This document shows positions 26,709-38,292 of a stretch of DNA of 40,093 bases, piece after piece. Source of the stretch: Rhodospirillales bacterium (GTDB taxonomy: Bacteria; Pseudomonadota; Gammaproteobacteria; Burkholderiales; Burkholderiaceae_D); NCBI GenBank assembly GCA_903970305.1, contig CAJCID010000033.1, positions 1 through 40,093 of the forward strand, written 5' to 3'. Within the stretch, counting starts at the first letter, position 1. Each line of letters opens with the position of its first letter. The position numbers and the translations under genes were made by a program. The notes under the pieces were generated by a model, which worked only from the letters and a program-made list of their open reading frames with translations, did no database searches and was not told the origin of the DNA.

Positions 26709-28061
26709 CTAGTCGTGGCCGGCCTTATCGTCAAGCTCGCGCAGGTGCTCGAGCTTCTGGGCGATCTTGGCCTCGAGTCCACGCCCGGTCGGCCGGTACC
26801 AGCCGGGTTCGACCATCCCTTCGGGCAGGTAGGTCTCGCCAGCGGCATAGCCCTCGGGCTCCTCGTGGGCGTAGCGGTAGTCTTTGCCGTGTCCGAGTCT
26901 CTTCATGAGCTCAGTCGGGGCGTTGCGCAGATGGACAGGCACCTCGCGCGAGGCGTCAGCGGCAATGTAGGCGCGCGCCGCGTTATAGGCAAGGTAGGCT
27001 GCATTACTCTTCGGCGCGGCCGCCAGATACAGGACCGCCTCGGCGAGCGCGAGTTCGCCTTCAGGCGATCCGAGTCGCTCATAGGTCGAAGCGGCATCTC
27101 CTGCGATCTGCAGCGCGCGCGGATCGGCCAGGCCAATGTCCTCCCAGGCCATGCGCACAATACGCCGCGCCAGATAGCGCGGGTCAGCGCCGCCATCGAG
27201 CATGCGGCAAAGCCAATAGAGGGCCGCATCCGGATGCGAGCCGCGCACGGACTTGTGCAAGGCCGAAATCTGATCGTAGAAGGCGTCGCCCCCCTTGTCT
27301 AAGCGGCGCAGATTCTCGCTTAAGGCGCGCGCGAGCAACGCTGCGTCAATCTGGCGTTGGCCTGCCGCCAGCGCCGTGCGTGCGACCTGTTCCAGGTTGT
27401 TCAGAAGCCTGCGCGCATCGCCATCGGCGCTCGCGCAGAGGATCTGGCGGGCCGACTCGTCGAATTCCAGGCGGGCCAATTCCGGGGCGCGCGCATCGGT
27501 CATCGAGCGCGCGAGGAGCGTGTCGAGCTCTTCTTGATCGAGGCTCTTGAGCACATAGACAGCAGCCCGCGAGAGCAGTGCACCGTTCACCTCGAACGAG
27601 GGATTCTCGGTGGTTGCGCCAACAAAGACGAACAGCCCCGATTCAACATGCGGCAGGAAGGCGTCCTGCTGGCTCTTGTTGAACCGGTGGACCTCATCGA
27701 CGAACAAGAGTGTCTGGCGCCGCGCCTGGGCGCGCGTGAGTTCGGCCCTCGCGACCGCCTCGCGGATTTCCTTCACCCCGGAGAGCACCGCGGACAAGGC
27801 GATGAAATCGGCCTGGAAGGCATCGGCCATGAGGCGCGCAAGCGTCGTCTTGCCGACCCCGGGCGGCCCCCACAGGATCATCGAATGAGGGCGGTGCGAT
27901 TCGAACGCGACGCGCAAAGGTTGACCCGGTCCAAGCAGGTGGCTCTGACCCACGACCTCATCGATGTGGCGCGGACGCAGGCGCTCGGCCAAGGGCACCT
28001 CCCCCGCTTGGACCTCGAAGAGGTCAGCACCGGCGGTGGTCTTGGAGTTCACGATCGGCAC
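26709..28061 (-). CDS. rarA: Replication-associated recombination protein A, AAA+ ATPase
   Basis: Clamp-loader-related AAA+ ATPase acting at stalled replication forks; 450 residues. PLAERLRPRHIDEVVGQSHL is the family opening. Walker A is GPPGVGKTT (65-73), Walker B is LLFVDEVHRFNKSQQDAFLP, and sensor 1 is FVGATTENPSFEVNGALLSR. The C-terminal tetramerisation region has YDQISALHKSVRGSHPDAAL and YWLCRMLDGGADPRYLARR. The start is GTG at 28061, one base after the lolA stop, consistent with coupling. The order ftsK-lolA-rarA is typical of betaproteobacteria. Confidence 0.96.
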   Translation of the reverse strand: MPIVNSKTTAGADLFEVQAGEVPLAERLRPRHIDEVVGQSHLLGPGQPLRVAFESHRPHSMILWGPPGVGKTTLARLMADAFQADFIALSAVLSGVKEIREAVARAELTRAQARRQTLLFVDEVHRFNKSQQDAFLPHVESGLFVFVGATTENPSFEVNGALLSRAAVYVLKSLDQEELDTLLARSMTDARAPELARLEFDESARQILCASADGDARRLLNNLEQVARTALAAGQRQIDAALLARALSENLRRLDKGGDAFYDQISALHKSVRGSHPDAALYWLCRMLDGGADPRYLARRIVRMAWEDIGLADPRALQIAGDAASTYERLGSPEGELALAEAVLYLAAAPKSNAAYLAYNAARAYIAADASREVPVHLRNAPTELMKRLGHGKDYRYAHEEPEGYAAGETYLPEGMVEPGWYRPTGRGLEAKIAQKLEHLRELDDKAGHD

Positions 28062-28062
28062 A

Positions 28063-28701
28063 TCAGTTTTGCAGCACGTCCGCGCCCGCGGGCGGAACGA
28101 ACCGGAAGGTGTCTGCCGTCACCGGAACATTGCGCTCGACATGGCTAAAGACGAGTTCGGTCGTCTGGCCGAGCGCGTCATGCAGCTGCATCGATGCGAG
28201 CTCCGCACCGCGAAATCCAATATCGATCCTCTCGAAGGTGGTGTCATGGGATTTAGGGGTCGCCTCAAGCCAGTCGATGCCGTCGCGGCTGCCGGCATCC
28301 TTCAGATCGAAGCTCTTGTCGAGCGCATTGTCACCGAACAGAATGGCAGCAGGTGTCGCGCCGAGCGCGTCGTTGAGCTTGCGCACGGTCACCTGGTTCA
28401 GATCGCGGTCAAACACGGTCAAACGCTCGCCGTCGGCCACAATGACCTGTTCGTAGGGTTTCTGATAGCTCCAGCGAAACTTGCCTGGCCTTGCAAAAAT
28501 GAACTGTCCGCTGCTTTGGGTCGTCTTCTGGCCGTTCGATACGCGCTGCACGAATTCGCCGCGCGCGCTCTGGAACTGGCTGACAAAGCTGTGCAGCGCC
28601 TCGAGCCCGCCGGCCTCGGCCGGCAGGGTGGGGCCGATCCAAAGGGGCCCGAGGCACAGGGCGAAAACGAGCAAGTCAACGCGTCGGAGCAAAGGTTTCA
28701 T
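28063..28701 (-). CDS. lolA: Outer-membrane lipoprotein carrier protein LolA
   Basis: Periplasmic chaperone that carries lipoproteins from LolCDE to LolB; 212 residues. A signal peptide (KPLLRRVDLLVFALCLGPLW, cleaved near AEAG) is followed by the LolA beta-barrel pattern: FVSQFQSARGEFVQRVSNGQ, GQFIFARPGKFRWSYQKPYE and QVIVADGERLTVFDRDLNQV. The C-terminal TADTFRFVPPAGADVLQN is typical. It lies 163 bases downstream of ftsK and one base before rarA. Confidence 0.95.
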   Translation of the reverse strand: MKPLLRRVDLLVFALCLGPLWIGPTLPAEAGGLEALHSFVSQFQSARGEFVQRVSNGQKTTQSSGQFIFARPGKFRWSYQKPYEQVIVADGERLTVFDRDLNQVTVRKLNDALGATPAAILFGDNALDKSFDLKDAGSRDGIDWLEATPKSHDTTFERIDIGFRGAELASMQLHDALGQTTELVFSHVERNVPVTADTFRFVPPAGADVLQN

Positions 28702-28823
28702 GGGTTTCTCAGTGAAGTCGTTCCCTACTCAACGCGCACAGCACCCATCGGGTTCACACCGAGTCGAGTCGTTACGCGTGCCGAGTGGTGACTCGTCCCC
28801 TGCTCATTCACTCATCCTCACTT

Positions 28824-28876
28824 CATCATCCCCTATTCATCCCCTGATCGTCCCCTAATCGTCCCTAATCGTCCCT
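28824..28876. repeat. 10-11 bp tandem array over the ftsK stop codon
   Basis: On the plus strand AATCGTCCCT occurs twice in exact tandem (28857-28866 and 28867-28876). Before it come GATCGTCCCCT (28846), ATTCATCCCCT (28835) and a further degenerate TCATCATCCCCT copy. On the coding strand the unit reads AGGGACGATT, and the first copy supplies the last codons of ftsK; its TAG stop is 28867-28865. The array therefore looks like serial duplication of the gene's end into the ftsK-lolA gap. Confidence 0.8.
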
Positions 28877-31168
28877 CTTGGGAGTGAGGATTTCGCGGTT
28901 GCCGTTGCTCTGCATGGCCGAGACCATGCCGGCCTGCTCCATCTGTTCGAGAAGCCTGGCCGCGCGGTTATAGCCGATGCGCAATTGACGCTGGACGAAG
29001 GAGATGGAGGCGCGCCGGCTCTTGATGACGACTTCAACGGCCTGGTCATACAAGGGATCGTCCTCGGTGCCAGCGGACTCCCCCGGTGCCGCGCTGTCTC
29101 CGAGATCACCGAGCTGTCCGCCCTCGAGGATGCCCTCGATATAGTTGGGCTCGCCCTGCTTTTTCAGGTACTCCACGACCGCGTGCACTTCCTCGTCTGC
29201 GACAAAGGCCCCATGCACGCGCTGTGGCAGTCCGCTGCCGGGCGGCAAGAACAGCATGTCCCCCATGCCCAAGAGCGCCTCGGCGCCCTGCTGGTCGAGA
29301 ATCGTGCGGCTGTCGATCTTCGAGGACACCTGGAAGGCGATCCTGGTCGGAATGTTCGCCTTGATGAGTCCCGTGATCACGTCCACGCTGGGTCGCTGCG
29401 TGGCGAGGACGAGGTGGATGCCTGCTGCGCGGGCTTTCTGGGCAATCCGGGCGATCAGCTCCTCGACCTTCTTGCCCACCACCATCATCAGATCGGCCAG
29501 CTCGTCGATCACGACCACGATCGTCGGGAGTCGATCCAACGGTTCAGGGGCGTCAGGTGTCAGACTGAAGGGATTGGCGATCTTCTCCTCGCGCAGGTGC
29601 GCGTCGGCAATCTTGCTGTTGTAGCCGTTCAGGTTGCGAACCCCAAGCTTGGACATGAGCTTGTAGCGCCGCTCCATCTCAGCGACGGCCCAATTGAGCG
29701 CGTGACCTGCCTGGCGCATGTCCGTGACCACCGGCGCAAGCAGGTGGGGGATGCCTTCATACATGCTCATTTCGAGCATTTTCGGGTCGATCAGGATGAG
29801 GCGAACTTCGTTTGGGTCCGCCTTGTACAAAAGGGACAGGATCATCGCGTTGATCCCGACGGACTTGCCTGAGCCGGTGGTTCCGGCGACCAACAAATGC
29901 GGCATGCGCGCGAGATCGGCCACGACCGGATGGCCGGCGATGTCCTTACCCAGGGCCAGGGTCAGGGGCGAGCCGCTGTCACCATAGACCTTGGATCCGA
30001 GGATTTCGCTCAGGCGCACGGCCTGGCGCTTCGGATTGGGCAACTCCAAGCCCATCGTGGTCTTGCCCGGGATCGTCTCGACCACGCGGATGCTCACCAG
30101 AGAGAGGGCGCGTGCGAGGTCCTTGGCCAGATTGACGATCTGGCTGCCTTTCACACCCACTGCAGGCTCCACCTCATAGCGCGTGATGACCGGCCCCGGA
30201 TAGGCCGCCACGACCTGCACGACGACACCAAAGTCGTTGAGTTTCTTCTCGATCAAGCGCGAGGTGAACTCGAGCGTATCTGGACTGACGGTCTCCTGCC
30301 GCGGCGGCGCTGCAGCAAGCAGCGACAGGGGGGGCAGATGCGATTCGGGGATGTCCGCGAACAAGGGCACCTGGCGCTCCTTGACGGAGCGCTCGGACTG
30401 CGGGACCGAGACGACCTGGGGCTCGATCCGGATCGGCGGAGCGTCTTCAAAGCGCGCTCGTTCCTGCACGATCGCTTCCTCGCGCTGGCTTGCCGCCGCC
30501 TCGCCGGCGCGCCGGTCCTCCTTGGCCTCCTTCTTCTGGCGGATCACCTCGATCATCCCCTCCAGCCAGCCTCCGACCCGCTCGGCTAGGGCAAGCCAGG
30601 AGATGCCGAAGAAGAGGGAACTGCCGACCGCAAAGACCAGAAGCAGAAAGAGCGTCGCGCCCGTATAGCCCAGCGCATGGCTCAAGGGCGGCCCGATCAA
30701 GCTCCCCAAAACCCCTCCAGGACCCATCGGCAGGGCCCGTCCCAGGGTATAAAAGCGCAGGAACTCGAGCCCCATGCTGGCCAGAAGAACGGCAACGAAT
30801 CCAGTCAACCCCACCCACAGCGGCTCGGGCGCGCGCGGCTCGGGTGTGCCGTGCTTTTGGCGCGCGAGGCTTTGGTAACCCAAGACGACGCGCTGAATCA
30901 GTAACACGACCCACCAATAGGCCGAGACGCCAAAGATATAGAGCAGGATGTCGGCACAGAGCGCACCAAAATGCCCACCTCGATTGCCTAAAGCTGCTTG
31001 AGCTGCGTCCTGCGACCAGCCTGGATCGGTCTTGTGATAGCTCGCAAGGATCAGGATCAGGTAGCAAGCCAGGACCGTCATCCCCAGCCAGCGGGCCTCG
31101 CGCAACAGTCGCTCCGACCGTCCCCTTGGAGGCGGTGCGGGCGCGAGAGAACTTGCTGATTTCGCCAT
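28865..31168 (-). CDS. ftsK: DNA translocase FtsK
   Basis: Septal ATP-driven DNA pump that aligns chromosome termini for XerCD recombination; 767 residues, short-linker form. Four N-terminal membrane helices occupy about 25-190 ([58 protein letters not shown]). A charged linker runs to about 300. The motor has Walker A GTTGSGKS (429-436), Walker [13 protein letters not shown] and [20 protein letters not shown]. The C-terminal gamma winged helix is intact ([20 protein letters not shown]), so it should read KOPS sites. ATG 31168 has no ribosome site, and a TATAAT hexamer ends six bases before it. Confidence 0.97.
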   Translation of the reverse strand: MAKSASSLAPAPPPRGRSERLLREARWLGMTVLACYLILILASYHKTDPGWSQDAAQAALGNRGGHFGALCADILLYIFGVSAYWWVVLLIQRVVLGYQSLARQKHGTPEPRAPEPLWVGLTGFVAVLLASMGLEFLRFYTLGRALPMGPGGVLGSLIGPPLSHALGYTGATLFLLLVFAVGSSLFFGISWLALAERVGGWLEGMIEVIRQKKEAKEDRRAGEAAASQREEAIVQERARFEDAPPIRIEPQVVSVPQSERSVKERQVPLFADIPESHLPPLSLLAAAPPRQETVSPDTLEFTSRLIEKKLNDFGVVVQVVAAYPGPVITRYEVEPAVGVKGSQIVNLAKDLARALSLVSIRVVETIPGKTTMGLELPNPKRQAVRLSEILGSKVYGDSGSPLTLALGKDIAGHPVVADLARMPHLLVAGTTGSGKSVGINAMILSLLYKADPNEVRLILIDPKMLEMSMYEGIPHLLAPVVTDMRQAGHALNWAVAEMERRYKLMSKLGVRNLNGYNSKIADAHLREEKIANPFSLTPDAPEPLDRLPTIVVVIDELADLMMVVGKKVEELIARIAQKARAAGIHLVLATQRPSVDVITGLIKANIPTRIAFQVSSKIDSRTILDQQGAEALLGMGDMLFLPPGSGLPQRVHGAFVADEEVHAVVEYLKKQGEPNYIEGILEGGQLGDLGDSAAPGESAGTEDDPLYDQAVEVVIKSRRASISFVQRQLRIGYNRAARLLEQMEQAGMVSAMQSNGNREILTPKRDD

Positions 31169-31174
31169 AGTCCG

Positions 31175-31180
31175 ATTATA
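31175..31180 (-). promoter_or_regulatory. Perfect -10 hexamer just before ftsK
   Basis: TATAAT on the minus strand ends six bases before the ftsK ATG. Transcription from it would start at or next to the A of the start codon, giving a leaderless message. No good -35 hexamer is seen at 16-18 bp spacing, and there is no extended -10 TGn. It may be a weak or activator-dependent promoter, or chance. Confidence 0.35.
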
Positions 31181-31254
31181 TCGGCACCAGAGCCCCTCTC
31201 CGGCAAATGCGGCTTACGGGCGAGCCTCGAGGGCCCGAAAAGCGCGGCGCCCTG

Positions 31255-31935
31255 CTAGAGATGGGCGTAGCGGCTCTCGTGCAGGACGTAGGATCCATCG
31301 GGCTGCAGCACCAGAAAGCCATCGGTCTCGAGGCCTTTCATGACGCGGCTCACCATCTCGCGGGAGGCACCGATCATTTTTGCGACGTCTTGCCGCGGCA
31401 GCTTGTCGCGCAAAACTCGCACGCCGTCCTTCACCTCGGAGAACTCGAGCAGCACGCGCGCCACGCGGCCATAGACGTCCAGCAGCGCTAGCGATTCGAT
31501 CTTCCGGTCCGCCTCACGCAGCCGTTTGACCAGACCGCGCATGATGAGCATCGCCATCTCCGCGTTGGCCGCAAGGCAGATCCGAAAATCGTCCTTGTTG
31601 ATCGTCAGAAATTCGGAGGGCTCCAGCGTGACGATCGTGGCCGATCGCGGCTGGTCGTCGATCAAACCCATCTCGCCGAAGAATTCGCCCGGACCCAGGA
31701 CGGCCAGGATCACCTCCTTGCCCTCGCTGTCGGACATCTGCACCTTGGTGCGTCCAGTCAAGATCAGATAAAGCGACTGCGTGGTCTCGCCCGCGACCAG
31801 AACCGTGCGCCCCTTCGGGACCGCCCGCCGCACCACGACGCGGGCGAGTTGATCGAGATGGGCCTCGTCCAACACCGAAAACAGGGGCACGTTCTGCAGC
31901 AGCGCGCGATTGTCGCCGGTGATCTGATGTTTCAC
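31255..31935 (-). CDS. Crp/Fnr-family transcriptional regulator
   Basis: A 226-residue regulator. The cyclic-nucleotide-binding barrel includes LVAGETTQSLYLILTGRTKV and the pocket GPGEFFGEMGLIDDQPRSAT, which keeps the Gly-Glu and Arg-Ser-Ala-Thr residues that contact a cyclic nucleotide. A long dimer helix follows. The C-terminal HTH is LPRQDVAKMIGASREMVSRV. No N-terminal cysteine cluster is present, so it is Crp-like rather than an oxygen-sensing Fnr. GTG at 31935 has a strong AGGAGG four bases upstream; the longer frame to 31998 is unnecessary. It precedes ftsK by 86 bases and is divergent from trxB. Confidence 0.93.
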   Translation of the reverse strand: MKHQITGDNRALLQNVPLFSVLDEAHLDQLARVVVRRAVPKGRTVLVAGETTQSLYLILTGRTKVQMSDSEGKEVILAVLGPGEFFGEMGLIDDQPRSATIVTLEPSEFLTINKDDFRICLAANAEMAMLIMRGLVKRLREADRKIESLALLDVYGRVARVLLEFSEVKDGVRVLRDKLPRQDVAKMIGASREMVSRVMKGLETDGFLVLQPDGSYVLHESRYAHL

Positions 31936-32058
31936 TCTACCTCCTAGGGGGAGCAGAAGCCAGGTAATCCCAAAGGCCGCGCCCGGGGCCGTTGGCAAGA
32001 GCGAGTGCGCAGGCGATCTCGTGCAAGATTATAATTCTATCGATAACGATGCGATTGA

Positions 32059-33090
<1,032 letters not shown>

Positions 33091-33101
33091 GGAGGTCTGC
33101 G

Positions 33102-33760
33102 ATGAGCCGGCGCCTGGCGGGGCTCGCGGGGCTAAAGGAGCTGCTTCCGGAACTCGAAGCGGCGGCCGAGAAGGAAGCCCAAGCGCGGCGCGAGGCAGAG
33201 CGCGTGCGCCAAAAGACCTCTGCGGATCAGGCCGAATTCCGCCTCGCGATGCAAGATGTGGCGCCCTTGAAGACTTCGGGTCGTCGCCATCTTCCGTCGC
33301 CGCCGCCGCGACCGATCGCAGCCCAGCGCCTGCGCGATGAGAAGGCCGCGCTCTCGGAGTCCCTGTCCGACGAATTCAATGCCGAATCCCTCCTGGAGAC
33401 TGACGACAAGCTCTCCTGGCGTCGCGAGGGCATCGGCGCGGACGTGGTGCGCAAGCTGCGCCGGGGCCATTGGGTGATTGGAGCCGAACTCGATCTGCAT
33501 GGACTGCGGCGCGACGCGGCACGCGAAAGCCTCGCCCAGTTCATCCGTGAAGCTCAGCGGCGCGGCCAGCGCTGCGTGAGGATCATCCACGGCAAGGGGC
33601 TGGGTTCGGTGGCGCGTCAGCCGGTTCTAAAGGCCAAGGTCTTCGGCTGGCTCGTCCAGAAGGAAGAGGTCCTGGCTTTGTGCCAGGCGCGCGCCCAGGA
33701 TGGCGGCAGCGGCGCCCTCGTCGTGCTGTTGCGCCCGAGGTCGGTGCCGGAGCAGTCGTC

Positions 33761-33764
<4 letters not shown>
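33102..33764 (+). CDS. Smr/MutS2-domain protein
   Basis: A 220-residue protein with a charged, helical N-terminal half ([20 protein letters not shown]) and a C-terminal Smr domain. The LDLHGL motif is [19 protein letters not shown] and the second hallmark HGKG is in [19 protein letters not shown]. Smr domains are nucleases or RNA/DNA-binding modules; stand-alone proteins like this are common beside trxB in betaproteobacteria. ATG 33102 has GGAGG seven bases upstream. Its TAG stop overlaps the accD stop on the other strand within CTAG at 33761-33764, a maximally compact convergent junction. Confidence 0.92.
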
Positions 33765-35453
<1,689 letters not shown>

Positions 35454-35454
<1 letters not shown>

Positions 35455-36785
35455 CACAGCCCCCCCGAGGAGCGCGGGCCAAAGGCCTTGCTCGCGATGC
35501 GGCAGCTATCGCGGCAGAAGAACTCCAGTCCGGAGGCCTCGGCCACGATGTGCAGGTCCTTGTCGCCGCGCCCGGACAGGTTCACGAGAATGATCTCGTC
35601 TTCGGGACGTTCCTTGGCGAGCTTTAGGGCGTGCGCGAGCGCGTGACTCGATTCGAGCGCAGGGATGATGCCTTCGATCTGACAGCACAGATGGAAGGCG
35701 GCCAGCGCCTCGGCATCGGTCGCCCCGACATATTCGGCCCGGCCGCTGTCTTTCAGGAAGGCATGTTCCGGTCCCACCCCCGGATAGTCCAGGCCTGCGC
35801 TCAGCGAATGGGTGGCCGTGATCTGGCCCGAGAGGTCCTGCAACAGATAGGTCCGATTGCCATGCAGCACGCCCGGGGTGCCCCGCTGCAGGCTGGCGGC
35901 GTGGTGGCCGCTGTCCAAGCCCAGACCCGCAGCCTCGACACCGACGAGGCGCACCTGTTGGTAGGGGATGTAGTCGTAGAAGATACCCATCGCGTTGCTG
36001 CCCCCGCCCACGCAGGCCACGACATGGTCGGGCTGGCGGCCGGCGATCTCGGGCATCTGGACAAGGCATTCCTTGCCGACGACCGAGTTGAAGTCGCGCA
36101 CCATCATCGGATACGGATGGGGCCCGGCGACCGTCCCGATGATGTAGAAGGTGTCCTCGACATGGGTGACCCAGTCGCGCATGGCTTCATTGAGCGCATC
36201 CTTCAAGGTCTTCGAGCCGCTCTCCACGGGCACGACTGTTGCGCCCAAGAGCTTCATCCGGTAGACATTGGCCGCCTGGCGCCCCATGTCCTCGCTGCCC
36301 ATGTAGACCACGCACTGCATGCCGTAGCGCGCAGCGACGGTCGCGCTGGCCACACCATGCTGTCCGGCGCCGGTCTCGGCTATGACCCGCGCCTTGCCCA
36401 TGCGGCGGGCCAAGAGCGCCTGGCCTACGGTGTTGTTGATCTTGTGGGCGCCGGTATGGTTCAGATCCTCGCGCTTCAGATAGATCTGGGCACCGCCTTG
36501 ACGTTCTGACAGGCGCCGCGCGTGATAGATCGGGCTTGGCCGTCCGACGAAGTGTTTCAGTTCGCTCTGGAATTCGGCGATGAAGGCCGGATCGACCGCG
36601 TAGCGCGCATAGGCGGCGCGCAACTCGTCCAAGGCATGCATCAAGGTCTCGGCGACGAATGTGCCGCCATAGGGGCCAAAATGGCCCCGGGAATCGGGAA
36701 GATCGTAGTCGCCCTCGGCAGGGCTTGGGGGACGAACGGAATCCCCGAGGGGGGCCGCGTTCTCGGCCAGAAAGGGAGCAGTCAT
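35454..36785 (-). CDS. trpB: Tryptophan synthase beta chain
   Basis: PLP enzyme joining indole and serine to tryptophan; 443 residues, longer than the usual 400. About 45 residues precede the conserved [20 protein letters not shown], and the C-terminus goes about 25 residues beyond the usual end ([15 protein letters not shown], then [20 protein letters not shown]). The PLP lysine is Lys115 in [14 protein letters not shown]; other motifs are [33 protein letters not shown] and the phosphate loop [13 protein letters not shown] 36785 starts ten bases after the trpF stop. The extended tail could be natural or could reflect a late frameshift; the catalytic region is complete. Confidence 0.96.
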
Positions 36786-36795
36786 CGCATCGACT

Positions 36796-37449
36796 CTAAG
36801 AAAGGTGATCGGCGTGCCGCACCGCCAGGACGAACTGGCGCATGCGTTCGGGGTCTTTGATGCCCTTGGACGCTTCGATGCCGCTGGCGACATCGACCGC
36901 ATAGGGCCTGACGCGTTCGATCGCCTCAGCGACGTTTTGCGCGTTCAAGCCACCACTCAAAACGGCCCGACGCGCGATTTCTTCTGGGATGAGGGACCAA
37001 TCGAAACTCTTTCCGGCACCGCCATAGCCTTCGACGAACGCATCGAGAAGGAGCGCCTGCGCGCCCGGGTATTGGGAAGCGAATTGTAACAAATCCAGGC
37101 CCGGATGCACACGCGCGGCGCGCAGCCACGGCAGACCGTGTCCGGAACAGGCTTTAGCGGACTCGGTGCCATGAAATTGTAGCGCACCCAGCGGGACCTC
37201 CTCGAGGACGCGGGCGATCGTCTCGCGTGGGGCGTCCACGAACAGGCCGACCGTGGTCACAAATGGCGGCACGAGGGCTACGAGCCGCGCCAACAGGTCC
37301 GTGGGCACGAAGCGGGGACTTTGCGGGTAGAGGACAAACCCGAGTGCATCGACGCCCAGTTCCACGGCAAGCGCCACATCCTCTGGGCGTGTCAAGCCGC
37401 AGAACTTGATCCGGGTGCGATGCAAGGGTTGCGCTAGATGCAGATTCAC
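36796..37449 (-). CDS. trpF: Phosphoribosylanthranilate isomerase
   Basis: Third enzyme of the anthranilate-to-tryptophan route; a TIM barrel of 217 residues. The catalytic cysteine is in [20 protein letters not shown] and the catalytic aspartate in [20 protein letters not shown]. Other motifs are [30 protein letters not shown] and the phosphate loop [15 protein letters not shown]. The start is GTG at 37449, overlapping the truA stop (GTGA). It joins truA to the trpBA-accD run. Other trp genes (trpE, trpG, trpD, trpC) are not in the window. Confidence 0.96.
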   Translation of the reverse strand: MNLHLAQPLHRTRIKFCGLTRPEDVALAVELGVDALGFVLYPQSPRFVPTDLLARLVALVPPFVTTVGLFVDAPRETIARVLEEVPLGALQFHGTESAKACSGHGLPWLRAARVHPGLDLLQFASQYPGAQALLLDAFVEGYGGAGKSFDWSLIPEEIARRAVLSGGLNAQNVAEAIERVRPYAVDVASGIEASKGIKDPERMRQFVLAVRHADHLS

Positions 37450-38243
37450 AGGCCAGGGAACACCGTGCCCAAGGCTGCCGGCGCCGGTAGGGTAAAGCGA
37501 CTAGGATACTCGACCCGCGCCAGGTACAGACCAGCAGCCATGAAGGTCGGGGCCGCCTTGGCCCGGTCGCGGCCGTCCACGACCGCTCTCACCCACTCGG
37601 GCGCATACTGGCCACGCCCGACCGCGATAAGACAGCCGACCAGATTGCGCACCATGTGGTGCAAAAAAGCATCCGCCCGCAGCGTAAAGAGCACAAAGTC
37701 TCCGACCGCTTCGATCGTCACGGTATGCAAGGTCTTGATCGGAGACTTGGCCTGGCACTGGGCGCTACGCAGGGCACTGAAATCATGCTCGCCAAGGATG
37801 GCGTCTGCGGCGCGCTGCATGGCCTTGAGATCCAGCGGCCGATAGAACCATCCGGTGTGCCCCTGCAAATGGGGCGAGCGCAGCGGCGAGACATACAGCA
37901 CGTATTGGTAGGTGCGCGCCTCTGCGCTAAAGCGGGCGTGAAATTCGTCCGGCACGGGGCTCGCCCAGTGGACTGCGATCGTGCCCGGCAGAAGACTGTT
38001 CAGGCCCCGCACCCAGGCGTGTGCCGGCCTCTGGGCCGCGCTATCGAAGTGCACCACCTGGCCTAGGGCGTGCACGCCCGCATCGGTACGGCCTGCGGCC
38101 GTGACACGCACGGGGGCGCCCGTGAACTGACCCAACGCGCCTTCGAGGACATCCTGAACGGTCTGGCCGCCAGGCTGCGACTGCCAGCCCTGCCAAGGTC
38201 GACCGTCGTACTGGACTCCGAGGGCAAAGCGCTCTGGCATCAT
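37446..38243 (-). CDS. truA: tRNA pseudouridine(38-40) synthase
   Basis: Modifies uridines 38-40 in the anticodon arm of many tRNAs; 265 residues. FALGVQYDGRPWQGWQSQPG is the family N-terminus, and the catalytic aspartate is Asp54 in AGRTDAGVHALGQVVHF. Later motifs are FHARFSAEARTYQYVLY, DFSALRSAQCQAKSPIKTLH and FLHHMVRNLVGCLIAVGRGQ. The start is ATG 38243 or the next codon. Immediately upstream is the T-tract of an intrinsic terminator, so no Shine-Dalgarno site exists. truA heads the truA-trpF-trpB-trpA-accD run, all with overlapping or near-touching ends. Confidence 0.96.
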   Translation of the reverse strand: MMPERFALGVQYDGRPWQGWQSQPGGQTVQDVLEGALGQFTGAPVRVTAAGRTDAGVHALGQVVHFDSAAQRPAHAWVRGLNSLLPGTIAVHWASPVPDEFHARFSAEARTYQYVLYVSPLRSPHLQGHTGWFYRPLDLKAMQRAADAILGEHDFSALRSAQCQAKSPIKTLHTVTIEAVGDFVLFTLRADAFLHHMVRNLVGCLIAVGRGQYAPEWVRAVVDGRDRAKAAPTFMAAGLYLARVEYPSRFTLPAPAALGTVFPGL

Positions 38244-38244
38244 G

Positions 38245-38272
38245 AAAAAACGGGCGTATGGAACGCCCGTTT
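38245..38272 (-). terminator. Intrinsic terminator between fimV and truA
   Basis: On the minus strand a 9-bp perfect stem (AAACGGGCG, 7-base loop, CGCCCGTTT) ends in six T residues at 38250-38245. It lies 20 bases downstream of the fimV stop and ends one base before the truA ATG. It should stop most fimV transcripts; any read-through would continue into truA-trp-accD. Confidence 0.9.
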
Positions 38273-38292
38273 CGGTGTTGTGGGCCTTGGAT

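Noticed and set aside
25688-26848. Long minus-strand frame opposite the M1 domain (386 codons)
   Set aside because: It lies fully antisense to a gene with clear catalytic motifs, has no recognisable domain, and is explained by the high GC content.
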